A stretch of 64,000 nt of DNA from Akkermansiaceae bacterium (GCA_021733795.1 JAIPKB010000002.1:17693-81692); one strand, 5' to 3'; positions 49,571 to 59,841 are shown, numbered from the stretch's first letter. The notes: generated from the sequence alone by a model not told the origin. Numbers and translations: made by a program.

Positions 49571-51580
49571 TTACCAGTCTTTCTTGGGGATGCGTTGGAG
49601 GTGGCGGCCGGCGCGCGGTGGGCCCTTTTGCAGGTCGGCGTTTTCGCCGAGGATGCGGCGGGCGGTTTCCTCTGGGGTCTCTCCCGGTTTTTGGCCGGAC
49701 GGGTCTTTCGGCTGCTCACCGGGCTCTTTGCCGGGTTTGTCGTTCTGGCCGGGTTGGGGTTTGTCCGGCTGTTCGCCTTGGTCGCCCTGGTTTTTGCCGT
49801 CGGGGTCCCCCTGATCGCCGGGGTCGGATTTGGGGTCGCCTTGGTTTTTCGGGTTTTGTTGGTCATCCGGTTGCTCGCCGGGGCCCTTGCTGGGTTCCTC
49901 GCCAGGGTTGCCGGGGGCCGGCGAGGGCTGTGGCTCGGGGATGGATTCTTCGGTTTGCTGGCGTTCCTGTTCGAGGAGTTGAAGCAGTCGTTTGAGGAAC
50001 GTCATGGTGGTCTCGCGGTTGTGTTGGAGATCCGGGTTGGCGGGGTCTGCCAGCAAGGCGGAATCGTAGTGTTCCACGGCGTCGGCCCAGTTGACGGCGA
50101 GGTTTTCCAGTTCGGCGATGCCGGGGGTGGATTGGTCCGGTTCGGTCTCGGTCTTGAGGATCGCGGCGAGGCGGTCCTTGACGATGGTATCGAACCCGGC
50201 AAGGTCCGGGACCGCCTTGGGATCGGTGGGGTAGGGTGACTTGGCGAGTGTCTCCCAGCCGATCTGGAACAGGCTGTTGGCGAGGCCGAAGTGGGCGTTG
50301 CCGGCGACTTGGGGGTCGGCCGAGAGCAGAGCCCGGCTGAAGGCGGCGCGGGCTGCGGGATAGTCCTTCGCACGATAGGCGGCGGTGGCCTCGCCAAGGC
50401 TGTAGCGGGCGGTGCGTTCGGGAAAGCGGGTCTCTGCGGCGAGGTTGCCGAAGGCGGCGCGGGCTTGGTCGAGGTGGCCCTGTTCCAATTGGGATTTGGC
50501 GTCCGCCGCCTCCCCGGCGCGGGCCGGTTGGTGGGTCAGCAGGATGCCGCAGGCGATGGTGGCGGCGGTGCCGACCGTGTTGCCGGCGGTGCCGCGCCAG
50601 CGGGTGGCCGCCACAATTGAAACCATCAGGAAGACGATGGCCGGGAGGACCAGCCATTGGTAGAACTCGATGGTGAAACGGCGTTCGCGGCCTTTCATTT
50701 CGAAGGCGTCGAGGTCTTTTGCGGCCAGTTTGACCATGGCGGGAATATCGGTGGAGCCACTGGCGGTGGCGAAGCGACCCAGGGTATCGGTGGCCAGGCG
50801 GCGGAGGGTGGCGGGCTGGAGGCGGCTGAGGACCGGCTTGCCGTCGGGGCCAATCATCCGGCCGTTGGGGAAATCCTCGCTGGGGACGAACCCGCCGTCG
50901 TCGGTGCCCACGCCAACGGCGAAGATGTAAACGCCGGCACGTTTGGCTGCGTCAATGATGGAAACCAGGCTTTCGTCGTGCTTCTCGCCATCGCTGAGGA
51001 TGATCAGGGCGTTGTTTTTCTGGCCGGTTTCCTTGAGGGTGGAGATGGCCAGGCGGAGGGCTGCGGTGAAGTCCGAGCCACCCATTGAGACCCAGTTTTC
51101 ATCGGCCTGCTCCACGGTTTCGCGGACCGCGCCGTGGTCGATGGTGAGCGGAGCGAGCAGGTGGGCGGTGCCGGCGAAGCCGATAAGGCCCACGCGTTCG
51201 TTGGGGAGGGCTTCCAAGAGTTCGTAGATGACGACCTTGGCCTGGGCGAGGCGGTCGGGTTTGACGTCGGTCACGCGCATCGAGCGGGAGAGGTCGAGCG
51301 CGATGAGGATGTTGCGGCCGGTGGTTTTTTCCGCGCGGGTGCCGGCATTGCCCTGGGGGGGGGCCATGGCGGTGGTCAGGGCGGCGGTGGCGGCCAGCAG
51401 GAAGATCAGGGAGAACCAGCGGGCCAGCGGGGAGCTGGTCCGGAGGAGGACCGGCCTGAGTCGCTCCGCCACAAACGCGTGCCACTGCTTGCGCCGGAGC
51501 CGGGAGACGAGTACCGCGCCCGCGCCGAGGATGGGGAGCAGGACCAGCAACAGGAGCCAGGCGGGTTGGGCAAGGAGCAT
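49571..51580 (-). CDS. VWA plus TPR protein (BatB/BatC-like fusion)
   Basis: GRNILIALDLSRSMRVTDVKPDRLAQAK MIDAS; TPR region; low-complexity PGEQPDDQQNP...; tail ETARRILGENADLQKGPPRAGRHLQRIPKKDW. Confidence 0.9.
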   Translation of the reverse strand: MLLAQPAWLLLLVLLPILGAGAVLVSRLRRKQWHAFVAERLRPVLLRTSSPLARWFSLIFLLAATAALTTAMAPPQGNAGTRAEKTTGRNILIALDLSRSMRVTDVKPDRLAQAKVVIYELLEALPNERVGLIGFAGTAHLLAPLTIDHGAVRETVEQADENWVSMGGSDFTAALRLAISTLKETGQKNNALIILSDGEKHDESLVSIIDAAKRAGVYIFAVGVGTDDGGFVPSEDFPNGRMIGPDGKPVLSRLQPATLRRLATDTLGRFATASGSTDIPAMVKLAAKDLDAFEMKGRERRFTIEFYQWLVLPAIVFLMVSIVAATRWRGTAGNTVGTAATIACGILLTHQPARAGEAADAKSQLEQGHLDQARAAFGNLAAETRFPERTARYSLGEATAAYRAKDYPAARAAFSRALLSADPQVAGNAHFGLANSLFQIGWETLAKSPYPTDPKAVPDLAGFDTIVKDRLAAILKTETEPDQSTPGIAELENLAVNWADAVEHYDSALLADPANPDLQHNRETTMTFLKRLLQLLEQERQQTEESIPEPQPSPAPGNPGEEPSKGPGEQPDDQQNPKNQGDPKSDPGDQGDPDGKNQGDQGEQPDKPQPGQNDKPGKEPGEQPKDPSGQKPGETPEETARRILGENADLQKGPPRAGRHLQRIPKKDW

Positions 51581-51587
51581 GGGACTC

Positions 51588-52604
51588 TCAGGGTGAGGGG
51601 GCGGGGTTGAGCGATAGAATCACGGCAGCTGCGAGGGAAGCTAGCACAGCCACCGCCAAAAACCACGGAAAGAGTTCGTGGTCCTCGGTGACGGAGTGGG
51701 TTTTCACCTCGGTTTTCTCCAGCGAGTCGATGGTTCTGAAGGTGGATTCCAGATCGGCGAGGTGCTGGGCCCAGAAATGTTCACCGCCGGTGTTGCGGGC
51801 GATCTCGATCAGGGTGGGGCGGTCGAATTCCTGCCTGGGAAACGCCTGGATGCTGCCCGGGACGCGGCCATCCTCGGTGCCGATGGCGACGGTGTAGATC
51901 TTGATGCCGAGCGTCTTGGCGTGGGCGGCCGCCTCCAGCGGGGCGATTTTACCGGAGTTGCTTGCGCCGTCGGTGATGAGGACGATGACCTTGCTTTTCG
52001 ATTGGCGGACATCGAGCCGGAGGGCGGCGGTGGCCAGGGCCGAGCCGATGGCGGTGCCGGATTCCTCGACGGTGCCGATGTCGGATCGGTCGTTGAGTCG
52101 GAGGTGGTCGAGGCACTGGCGCAGCCAACCGTGGTCAAGCGTGAGCGGGCAGACGGAAACGGGGCGGCCGGCGAAGGCGACGAGGCCGATCCGGTCGTCC
52201 GGGCGGTGGGTGACAAAGTCGTCCACCACCCGTTTGGCGGCATTGATCCGGGAGATCGGGCGTTGGTGGAGGAGGAAGTCGTCGATGATCATCGAGAGTG
52301 AGATATCGAAGGCGATGACGATGTCGATGCCGCTGGCGCTGCGGCTTTGGAATTGGTTGCGCCAAACCGGCCGGGCCATGGTGATGATGGCGGCGGTCAG
52401 GGCGATGAAGGCGAGCGGGGTGCCGAAGTTCCAAGCGCTTTGACGGACGCGGGAGCCGAGGCTGACGAGCACGCCGAGGTTGGGAAAGGTGACGGCCGCA
52501 GCGGATCCCCGACCGCGGCGCAGGACGATCAGCAACAAGGCCGGTGCCAGGAGCAGCAGCCAGCCGGGCTGGGCGAAACGGAAATGTTGGAGAAACGCGC
52601 TCAT
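51588..52604 (-). CDS. VWA-domain protein BatA-like
   Basis: IDIVIAFDISLSMIIDDF MIDAS; ITDGASNSGKIAPLEAA; flanking TM segments. Confidence 0.9.
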   Translation of the reverse strand: MSAFLQHFRFAQPGWLLLLAPALLLIVLRRGRGSAAAVTFPNLGVLVSLGSRVRQSAWNFGTPLAFIALTAAIITMARPVWRNQFQSRSASGIDIVIAFDISLSMIIDDFLLHQRPISRINAAKRVVDDFVTHRPDDRIGLVAFAGRPVSVCPLTLDHGWLRQCLDHLRLNDRSDIGTVEESGTAIGSALATAALRLDVRQSKSKVIVLITDGASNSGKIAPLEAAAHAKTLGIKIYTVAIGTEDGRVPGSIQAFPRQEFDRPTLIEIARNTGGEHFWAQHLADLESTFRTIDSLEKTEVKTHSVTEDHELFPWFLAVAVLASLAAAVILSLNPAPSP

Positions 52605-52605
52605 C

Positions 52606-53121
52606 TCAGCCGTTGAATCCGAGGTGGAGGGTTTCCAGCAGCTCGCGCGCATCGGCAAGCAGGGTGGCGGGGGGGGGGGCGGACTCCAGGGGGGAGTATT
52701 TGACGGTGGCGAGCGCGGTGAAACCGCTGTGGCAGGCGGCCCGTGCAGCCTCGGTCAGGTTCTCGAGCGAGTCGCTGCGGGAGATGAATTCCTCGTGGGT
52801 TTCGTAGAGCGATGAATCCATCGCGGCGGCCGCCAGGTAGCGGCGCAGGACGAGCGAGAGCTGGACCGCCGCGCCGCGGGAGGTGGGGCAGTCGATCCGG
52901 TCAAACGCGGTCCGGGCTTCCTGATAGGCTTGCTGGCGGAGCACTTGCGGATCGGTCTTGCGGGTGCGGCGCTTGCGCCAGTGGTACCAACCGCAGAGGG
53001 CGGCGATCACCAGCGCCCCGAGCAGCAGGGCGAGCCACCAGGAGATGGCGGGATCAGCCGGCAGCAAGGGCTCCGGTGGGGCCGGTTCCTTAAGTTCGAA
53101 GCTGGGTGTTTCCTCGGCCAT
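52606..53121 (-). CDS. DUF4381-like membrane protein of the Bat operon
   Basis: One TM segment plus conserved LSLVLRRYLAAAAMDSSLYETHEEFISR; position between DUF58 and BatA. Confidence 0.75.
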   Translation of the reverse strand: MAEETPSFELKEPAPPEPLLPADPAISWWLALLLGALVIAALCGWYHWRKRRTRKTDPQVLRQQAYQEARTAFDRIDCPTSRGAAVQLSLVLRRYLAAAAMDSSLYETHEEFISRSDSLENLTEAARAACHSGFTALATVKYSPLESAPPPATLLADARELLETLHLGFNG

Positions 53122-53149
53122 GGGTGGGAGGTGAGTGCGGTTTGGATGA

Positions 53150-54037
53150 CTATTTTTTCCGCCCGTGGCGTTTGAGCAGGCGGTGCAGGGCGGGCAGTGG
53201 ATCGCGGGTGGTGGTGAGCTTGGCGGTGTCGATGGCGTGGCGTTTGAGGATCACATCGACTCCCTCCCGCTGGCGGCTGGTGAGTTTCTGGTAGGCCATG
53301 CGCAGGTTGGAATTGGAGGTGTTGACGAGGGTTTCGAATCCGGTTTCCGGATCGGTCATGACCACCCGGCCAGCCTTGGGCAGGGATTTTTCCAGTGGAT
53401 CGGAGACGCGCAGGGCGATGGTCTCGTGCTTGCGGGCGAGCTTGCCCAGCGGGCGGTCGAGCGGCTCGGAGTGGAAGTCGGAAATGAGCACCACCAGGGC
53501 CCGGCGGCGCAAGGTTCTAACCAAGAAATCACAGGCCTCCTTGATTGAGGTGCCCGGGTGTCCGGGCTTGATGGTCAGGATCTCCCGCACCAGCCGCAGC
53601 AGGTGGCGCGAGCCCTTGGCCGGGGGCACGAACAACAGCGGCGTGTCGGCAAAGGCCAGCAATCCCACCTTGTCGCCATTCTGCAGGGCGCTGAAGCCAA
53701 GGATGGCGGCGGCCTCGGCGGCGATCTCGCGTTTGCTCAGGTGCTGCGAGCCGTAGTCGGTGGAGCCGGAGACGTCCACGGCAATGACCACCGAGAGCTC
53801 GCGTTCCTCATGGAATTTCCGAACAAACGGTTGGTTCATCCGGGCGGTGACATTCCAGTCGATGAAACGGACTTCGTCGCCGTGCTGGTATTCGCGGAAG
53901 TCGTCGAAGTCAAGGCCCTGGCCGCGGAACGAGGCGCGGTATTCGCCGGAGAACGATTCGCGGACCAGGCGGCGGGCTTTCAGCTCGAGCTTGCGCACCC
54001 GGGCCATCATTTCGTCGATCTGTTGCTCGGTCAGCAC
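53150..54037 (-). CDS. DUF58-domain protein
   Basis: VRESFSGEYRASFRGQGLDFDDFREYQHGDEVRFIDWNVTARMNQPFVRKFHEERELSV; GTG start. Confidence 0.93.
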   Translation of the reverse strand: MLTEQQIDEMMARVRKLELKARRLVRESFSGEYRASFRGQGLDFDDFREYQHGDEVRFIDWNVTARMNQPFVRKFHEERELSVVIAVDVSGSTDYGSQHLSKREIAAEAAAILGFSALQNGDKVGLLAFADTPLLFVPPAKGSRHLLRLVREILTIKPGHPGTSIKEACDFLVRTLRRRALVVLISDFHSEPLDRPLGKLARKHETIALRVSDPLEKSLPKAGRVVMTDPETGFETLVNTSNSNLRMAYQKLTSRQREGVDVILKRHAIDTAKLTTTRDPLPALHRLLKRHGRKK

Positions 54038-54040
54038 TTT

Positions 54041-54071
54041 TGGATTTCAGATTTGAGATTTGAGATTCAGC
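54041..54071. repeat. Heptanucleotide array between moxR and DUF58 genes
   Basis: gatttca-gatttga-gatttga-gattcag. Confidence 0.75.
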
Positions 54072-54078
54072 ATCTCTA

Positions 54079-55062
54079 TCATGGCACGGGGATTTTGCCG
54101 AGGATGCGGCTGATGATGGTGTCGGTGGAGACGTCCTCGGCCTCGGCTTCATAGGTGAGGAGGATGCGGTGGCGGAGGACGTCGTGGGCCATGTCCTTGA
54201 CGTCCTGGGGGGAGACGAAGGCGCGGCCGAGCATGAAGGCGCGGGCGCGGGCGGTGAGGGCCAGGTTGATGGTGCCGCGGGGCGAGGCTCCTGCGCGGAC
54301 GAGGTTTTTGAGGGGGGCGTCCACTTTCACCGGGAACCGGGTGGTGTGGATGATCTGCACGATGTACTGGCGCACGGCGGGGTCGATGTAGATCTGGTTG
54401 ACCAGTTCGCGGGAGGCGGCCACTTGCTCGGGGGTGGCCACGTTTTCCGTTTTGTAGGGCGGCGCGGAGGTTGCCATGCGGTCGAGGATGGTCAGTTCCT
54501 CATCCTTTGACGGGTAGCCGACGGTGACCTTGAGCAGGAAGCGGTCGAGCTGGGCTTCGGGGAGTTGATAGGTGCCTTCCTGGTCGATCGGGTTCTGGGT
54601 GGCGAGCACCAGGAACGGCTGGGGGAGGGGGTAGGAGCGGTCGCCGAGGGTGACCTGACGTTCCTGCATCGCTTCGAGCAGGGCGGACTGGACTTTGGCG
54701 GGAGCGCGGTTGATTTCATCGGCGAGGATGAGATTATTGAAAATGGGGCCGAGTTTCGGTTCGAACCGGGAACCCTGCGGGTGATAGATCATGGTGCCCA
54801 CCAAGTCTGCCGGGAGTAGGTCGGGAGTGAACTGGAACCGGGCGAAGGTGGCGTCGAGTGAGCCGGAGAGCGCCTTGACCGCGAGGGTTTTGGCCAGGCC
54901 GGGGACGCCTTCGAGCAGGATGTGGCCATTGCAAAGCAGGCCGATGAGCAGTCGGTCGACCAAGTCGGCCTGGCCGACGAGGACACGGGACATTTCATCT
55001 TTGACGGCTTGGATCCAGCCACTGGAGGCGGCGATTTCTTGTTGCAGTTGTTCTACGGTCAT
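54079..55062 (-). CDS. moxR: MoxR-family AAA ATPase
   Basis: [72 protein letters not shown]. Confidence 0.95.
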   Translation of the reverse strand: MTVEQLQQEIAASSGWIQAVKDEMSRVLVGQADLVDRLLIGLLCNGHILLEGVPGLAKTLAVKALSGSLDATFARFQFTPDLLPADLVGTMIYHPQGSRFEPKLGPIFNNLILADEINRAPAKVQSALLEAMQERQVTLGDRSYPLPQPFLVLATQNPIDQEGTYQLPEAQLDRFLLKVTVGYPSKDEELTILDRMATSAPPYKTENVATPEQVAASRELVNQIYIDPAVRQYIVQIIHTTRFPVKVDAPLKNLVRAGASPRGTINLALTARARAFMLGRAFVSPQDVKDMAHDVLRHRILLTYEAEAEDVSTDTIISRILGKIPVP

Positions 55063-55257
55063 CGGAGTGCGGGGTGATAGTGGCATGAATCGGACACAGT
55101 GCAAACGTCAATGCACCCGAACACCTTGGGTCGAAGGTGCGGGCAGGGTGGGGGAAAGGTGCGGAAGCCGGCCACGGAAGCACGGAAAGACGTGCTGGCC
55201 ATCGTGGTTCGCAGAGTGAAGGGTGGCTGCCGGAAAGCTGCGGAGGGGGTGGAAATC

Positions 55258-55578
55258 TCAGCCACCGATGTCGGTACGACCGGAAAGCTGCGCGCCTTCC
55301 TCCATCGAGAAGACCTTGGATTTGATGTCGCCGCTGATCCGGGACTTGTCCTTGAGTTCGCAGCGCTGGGAGGTGATTTTGCCTTCCACCTTGCCATACA
55401 CCTTGACCTCGCCGGCGGTGATATCGCCGGTGATAGTGGCGTTTTCACCGATGGTGACGCGACCTTTGTCGGAGGAAATTTCGCCATCGACCTTGCCGTC
55501 GATGATCATGTCGTTGGAGAAGCGGATGGAACCGGTGATTTCGATTCCGTTGGAAAGTACGTTGGTCGGGTTGGCCAT
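55258..55578 (-). CDS. Bactofilin-family polymer-forming protein
   Basis: NVLSNGIEITGSIRFSNDMIIDGKVDGEISSDKGRVTIGENATITGDITAGEVKVYGKVEGKI; start moved to 55578. Confidence 0.92.
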   Translation of the reverse strand: MANPTNVLSNGIEITGSIRFSNDMIIDGKVDGEISSDKGRVTIGENATITGDITAGEVKVYGKVEGKITSQRCELKDKSRISGDIKSKVFSMEEGAQLSGRTDIGG

Positions 55579-55876
55579 GGCGGAGGGGACTAAAGCAGAT
55601 GAAACGGCAGGATGCAACTGGATTCTGAGGAAATTTCCGGGATGGGGTGGTTTGCGGGCGGCGGAGTCAATCGGGGATGGTCCCGCTTGTTCCAGGTGCG
55701 GACCCGCAAATCCCGCGCCTCTCCCCCCCGGCAAACGCGGGAAGACAGGCAAGCAGCCAGCATGACAAATGTGAAAGGAGCCTCAAGGAGCCACTGCGCT
55801 GGGTGGGAAGGCGATATTTCGCTGTATATTTTCGGATTTTGCGCTAGAACCTACCGCGCAACCCCGTTTTATAGCC

Positions 55877-56662
55877 ATGCCACGTGTTACCATCACCGTT
55901 CCGGACCGGACCCCGCAGCCATATAAGTTTCTCCTTGACCGCCAACTCGTGACGATTGGGCGCGGGAGTGTGAACGACATCGCCGTCGATTGCTCCTCGG
56001 TTTCCGTCAAACACGCGGAGATGGTCCGGGTGGATGGCGGCTATGAGTTGCGCGACATGGGCTCCACCAACGGCACCAAATTGGAAGGCGAGCGCCGCGA
56101 CGTGATCCAACTGCGCAACGGACTGACCGTGAAACTGGGCGATGTGGCCTTCGATTTCCAACTGAGCGAAGAGGAGCGCGAGGCGCTCGCCCGGGAAAAG
56201 GTGATCGAGGAGTCGCCCATCCTGCAGGACGATGGAGTTGGCGAGGATGAGCCGGAACCAGCCAAGGTTCGCCGCGCCGCGCCGCGCAAGCCGATGGTGG
56301 TGGAGCCTGCGGAAGGCGGCGGCGGAGGCTTCATGATGTTCCTGTTGTTCCTGCTGTTCGCGCTGATCGCGTTTTTCGCAGGGCTTTCGATCCGCTATTA
56401 CAAAGACACGGGCGGCAGCTTGTTCGATGCGATCCAGACCCGAAGCCAGACGCTGAAGGCCAGTCAACCGGAAACCAAGGGGACCAAAGCTCAAACGCCG
56501 CCGCAGGAAGCGGTGGCGACACCGGCACCGGTGCCCGTCCCTGCACCCGCCCCGGTGCCGGTCCCTGCACCCGCCCCGGTGCCGGTCCCTGCACCCGCCC
56601 CGGTGCCGGTCCCTGCACCCGCCCCGGTGCCGGTCCCTGCACCTGCGCCTGCGGCACCCTGA
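55877..56662 (+). CDS. FHA-domain membrane protein with C-terminal (PAPVPV)n tail
   Basis: VTIGRGSVNDIAVDCSSVSVKHAEMVRVDGGYELRDMGSTNGTKLEG; one TM; repeats PAPVPVPA. Confidence 0.92.
   Translation: MPRVTITVPDRTPQPYKFLLDRQLVTIGRGSVNDIAVDCSSVSVKHAEMVRVDGGYELRDMGSTNGTKLEGERRDVIQLRNGLTVKLGDVAFDFQLSEEEREALAREKVIEESPILQDDGVGEDEPEPAKVRRAAPRKPMVVEPAEGGGGGFMMFLLFLLFALIAFFAGLSIRYYKDTGGSLFDAIQTRSQTLKASQPETKGTKAQTPPQEAVATPAPVPVPAPAPVPVPAPAPVPVPAPAPVPVPAPAPVPVPAPAPAAP
56525..56650. repeat. 24-bp coding tandem repeat (ccggtgccggtccctgcacccgcc)
   Basis: About five near-identical units encoding PVPVPAPA. Confidence 0.95.
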
Positions 56663-56800
56663 TGCCGGTTTCTTTGGGCTGCTTTTTCACGGAGCGCTGG
56701 CTTCAGCCGGCGAGTCTTGGTGAACTTTGGAGAACCTACCGCTTTCACACGCCGGCTGAAGATGCTCCATAAGAACGGGTTATGGACAGATGATAGCCCG

Positions 56801-58312
56801 TCAATCCGCGTGCCGTTGCTGGCGGCGGTTGAGGGAGGCCTTGGATGCGGTGGCGGGCGCGGCTTTGGCGCTCAGGTAGGCGGGCGGGTTGCGGGTGCCT
56901 GCGGCTTGGTGGTCGGCCCTCAGGGACTCGCGCAGGGGGGAGGTGGGCACGCCCCAGGTGGTTAGAATCTGGAGCAGCCGGGCACCGAGATTTTCCGGTG
57001 AGATGCCGTGTTGGCGTCCGTGGTGGGTGTGGAGGAGGTCGCTGAAGGCCATGAAATTGTGAAACGCCGAGCCCTGCCGCGGATGTTCCAGCAAGACCGG
57101 CAGGGTGAGCCGGAAGCGGCCGCTGTTGGCGACCATGTCCCAATAGCGGGCGAACCGCTTGAGCCGCTGCATGCTTGGAAAGTCGAGGTCGCGGTTGCTG
57201 AGGAGTTCGTAGGGTGCGCGGGGCGAGTAAACCATGGCGAACTCCCGGTCGTGGCGGATGATGGGAGTGCCGCGGAGGCGCTTGAGGATGCCGACCTGGA
57301 TTTCCTGCGGTCCCAGTTGCCAGAGCCGGTCGAAGCCGGCGGCGATGCTGGCAAGGTTCTCGCCCGGCAGGCCGAGGATGAGGTCGGCGTGGACGTGGAC
57401 ACCGGTGTGATGCTTGAGAAACCCCAGGTTGTCCTCGAGTTTTGCAATGTTTTGCCGACGGTTGATCCGTGCGGTGACTTCCGGGTTGAAGGTTTGGATT
57501 CCCACCTCGAACTGCAACGCGCCGGGCGGGAAGCGGACGATCCACTCCCTGAGCCCTTCCGGAAAACGATCGGGGATCATCTCGAAGTGGAGGAACATCC
57601 CCGGCTGCCAGTGTTCGTGGAAAAACCGGAGGATTGCGGTGCCGGTGCGGAGATCCAGATTGAAGGTGCGGTCCAGGAACTTGAAGGTGCGCGCCCCGCG
57701 AGCGATCAAACGCTCCATTTCCGCCAGAAACCCGTCCAACGGAAAGTCCCGCACCGGCTGGTTCACCGAGGAGAGACAGAATTCACAGGCAAACGGACAG
57801 CCGCGGGAGGCTTCCACATATAACACGCGGTGGGCGAGGTCCTCGTCCGTGTAGGTGTCGTAGGGGAACGCCAGCTCGCCGGGAGCCGGCAGGGGAGCGG
57901 TGATGAGCTGCGGCCGGGTGATTCCTGCCAGCAGGTCGCGGCAGAGCCCGGCGAATGCGAGATCCGCTTCGCCGGTGATGACGTGATCGGCGAGGGCGGC
58001 GATGGCCGGCAGGTCGGTGGGATAACTCACTTCCGGGCCGCCTAGCACGATCAGGGTTGCCGGCGAAACCTGCTTGAGAAGCTCCACCAGCGCGGTGGCG
58101 GGCTCGATGTTCCATATATAGATTCCAAGCCCGATGATGCGGGGGGTCCCGGCCAACAATGCCTCGGCGATATCGACTGGCCGTTGTTTGATATCAAACT
58201 CGCGGATGGCGGCGCGCCCGCGGAGGTCGCCGAGGTTCGCATGGAGACAACGCAGGCCGAAGGCGGTGTGGATGTAGCGGGAGTTGAGGGTGGCAAGCAG
58301 GATCTCGCTCAT
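56801..58312 (-). CDS. B12-binding-domain radical SAM protein (DUF4080-type)
   Basis: LATLNSRYIHTAFGLRCLHANL; IIGLGIYIWN; EASRGCPFACEFCLSS CxxxCxxC cluster motif. Confidence 0.92.
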   Translation of the reverse strand: MSEILLATLNSRYIHTAFGLRCLHANLGDLRGRAAIREFDIKQRPVDIAEALLAGTPRIIGLGIYIWNIEPATALVELLKQVSPATLIVLGGPEVSYPTDLPAIAALADHVITGEADLAFAGLCRDLLAGITRPQLITAPLPAPGELAFPYDTYTDEDLAHRVLYVEASRGCPFACEFCLSSVNQPVRDFPLDGFLAEMERLIARGARTFKFLDRTFNLDLRTGTAILRFFHEHWQPGMFLHFEMIPDRFPEGLREWIVRFPPGALQFEVGIQTFNPEVTARINRRQNIAKLEDNLGFLKHHTGVHVHADLILGLPGENLASIAAGFDRLWQLGPQEIQVGILKRLRGTPIIRHDREFAMVYSPRAPYELLSNRDLDFPSMQRLKRFARYWDMVANSGRFRLTLPVLLEHPRQGSAFHNFMAFSDLLHTHHGRQHGISPENLGARLLQILTTWGVPTSPLRESLRADHQAAGTRNPPAYLSAKAAPATASKASLNRRQQRHAD

Positions 58313-59529
58313 GGGGTCCGGTCAAGGGTCATCACGCATTCCAGGTGGCGGGTGTGGGGGAAAAGGTCGAACGGTTGCACCTCCGCGAGTTGATAGCCGC
58401 CGTTGGTGAGTTGTTTGAGATCCCGCACCTGGGTGGCAGGATCACAGGAAACATAGACCACCCGGCGGGGGGCGAAGCCGGTCAATTGCTCCAGGAACTC
58501 CGGGGTGCAGCCCTTGCGCGGCGGGTCGATCACCACTGCGGTGCGCCCGGGCGGAAAGTCCACCTGTTCGAAGATCGCCTCCGCCGGTGCAGTTAGGAAT
58601 TCGGCGTTGGTGATGCCGTTGGCTTCGGCGTTGCGGCGCGCCCACTCGCAGGAGGTATCGGATACCTCCACGCCGACCACCCGCTCGAACCGTTCTGCCA
58701 GCGTGAGCGCGAAGAGTCCGGACCCGCAGTAGGCGTCTACCAGGTGATCCACCCCCCCAAACGCGGCCTGCTCGGCTACATAACTGGTGAATGCGGGCAG
58801 AATGAACGGGTTGTTCTGGAAAAAATCACTCGCCAGGAATTGGAAGGTGAGCGCGCCCACTTGCTCGGTGACGATGGCCTTGGTGTCCGTTTCCACCCGC
58901 TCGCGGGAGGCACGGAGCATCACGGTGGCGGCCCGCTTGTAGGTGTGGGCCCGCAGTTGCAGATCGGCGCGGAGCCCGGGGAGCGCGGCGTTGATCTCGT
59001 CCATCGCGATCGGGCACTCCGGGACGTCGATGATCAGTGAACGCCGGCCGGTAGCGAGAAATCCGATCGGGCCGATCCGGCCATCGGAGGGTTTGTCGAA
59101 ATGCGGGGTGATCTTGGAGCGGTAGTTGCGGGTCCGTGCGGATGACAGGCAGGGTTTCACCGGATGGATGATGGCGGCCATGTGCTGCATCAGTTCGCCC
59201 ACCTGCCGGGTTTTCCAGGCGAGTTGCTGTTCGTAGGCGAGATGCTGGTATTGGCAGCCGCCGCATTGGCCGAAGAGCGGGCAGAACGGCTCCACCCGGT
59301 TGGGCGAGGGTTCCAGCACCTCCACCAGATCGGCGTTCGAGCAGTTCTTGTCATTGCGGAAGACCCGCGCCCGCACCCGCTCGCCGGGCAGCGCGAAGGG
59401 CACGAATACCACCCAGCCGTCAATGCGGCCCACCCCCGCACCGAGATTGGTGAGGGCATCGATGGTGAGATCAATCTCCTGATGATAGGTGAACGGAACG
59501 GGAACGAATTTGCGGGGAGGGCGCTGCAT
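58309..59529 (-). CDS. 23S rRNA (uracil-5-)-methyltransferase, RumA/RlmD-type with TRAM domain
   Basis: LTNLGAGVGRIDGWVVFVPFALPGERV; CPLFGQCGGCQYQHLAYEQQLAWK; VDAYCGSGLFALTLA; VVIDPPRKGC; VYVSCDPATQVRDLKQL. Confidence 0.93.
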   Translation of the reverse strand: MQRPPRKFVPVPFTYHQEIDLTIDALTNLGAGVGRIDGWVVFVPFALPGERVRARVFRNDKNCSNADLVEVLEPSPNRVEPFCPLFGQCGGCQYQHLAYEQQLAWKTRQVGELMQHMAAIIHPVKPCLSSARTRNYRSKITPHFDKPSDGRIGPIGFLATGRRSLIIDVPECPIAMDEINAALPGLRADLQLRAHTYKRAATVMLRASRERVETDTKAIVTEQVGALTFQFLASDFFQNNPFILPAFTSYVAEQAAFGGVDHLVDAYCGSGLFALTLAERFERVVGVEVSDTSCEWARRNAEANGITNAEFLTAPAEAIFEQVDFPPGRTAVVIDPPRKGCTPEFLEQLTGFAPRRVVYVSCDPATQVRDLKQLTNGGYQLAEVQPFDLFPHTRHLECVMTLDRTP

Positions 59530-59841
59530 GGTCGGGCTGAGAATGGCGGGGTTTGACCGGAAGATCAACGGATTTCCGCCAGAGCACCGGCTTTGGAGAA
59601 GAATCAACGGCTTATGTGAGAAGGTAACGGAGAAACCATCAAGGTCTGTTGTTGACGGTGTCCGGTTCCGGGGTGGCGAGAAGCTGTCGGAGAGATAAGC
59701 AAGTATTCCGAATCACCGTCTCTTGCTGCCCGACATGAGTTGGTGTCGGAGTTTCAGAGAAGATCTTCCGATTTCCTCTGGACGGGGCTCATGCCCGGGC
59801 TGTGGCGAGCGGGCGCGATTTCCAGAGCGATTCATTGGCAG

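Noticed and set aside
56491-56748. 85-aa minus ORF rich in GAGTGTGAG
   Set aside because: Mirror of the PVPVPAPA coding repeat in the FHA gene.
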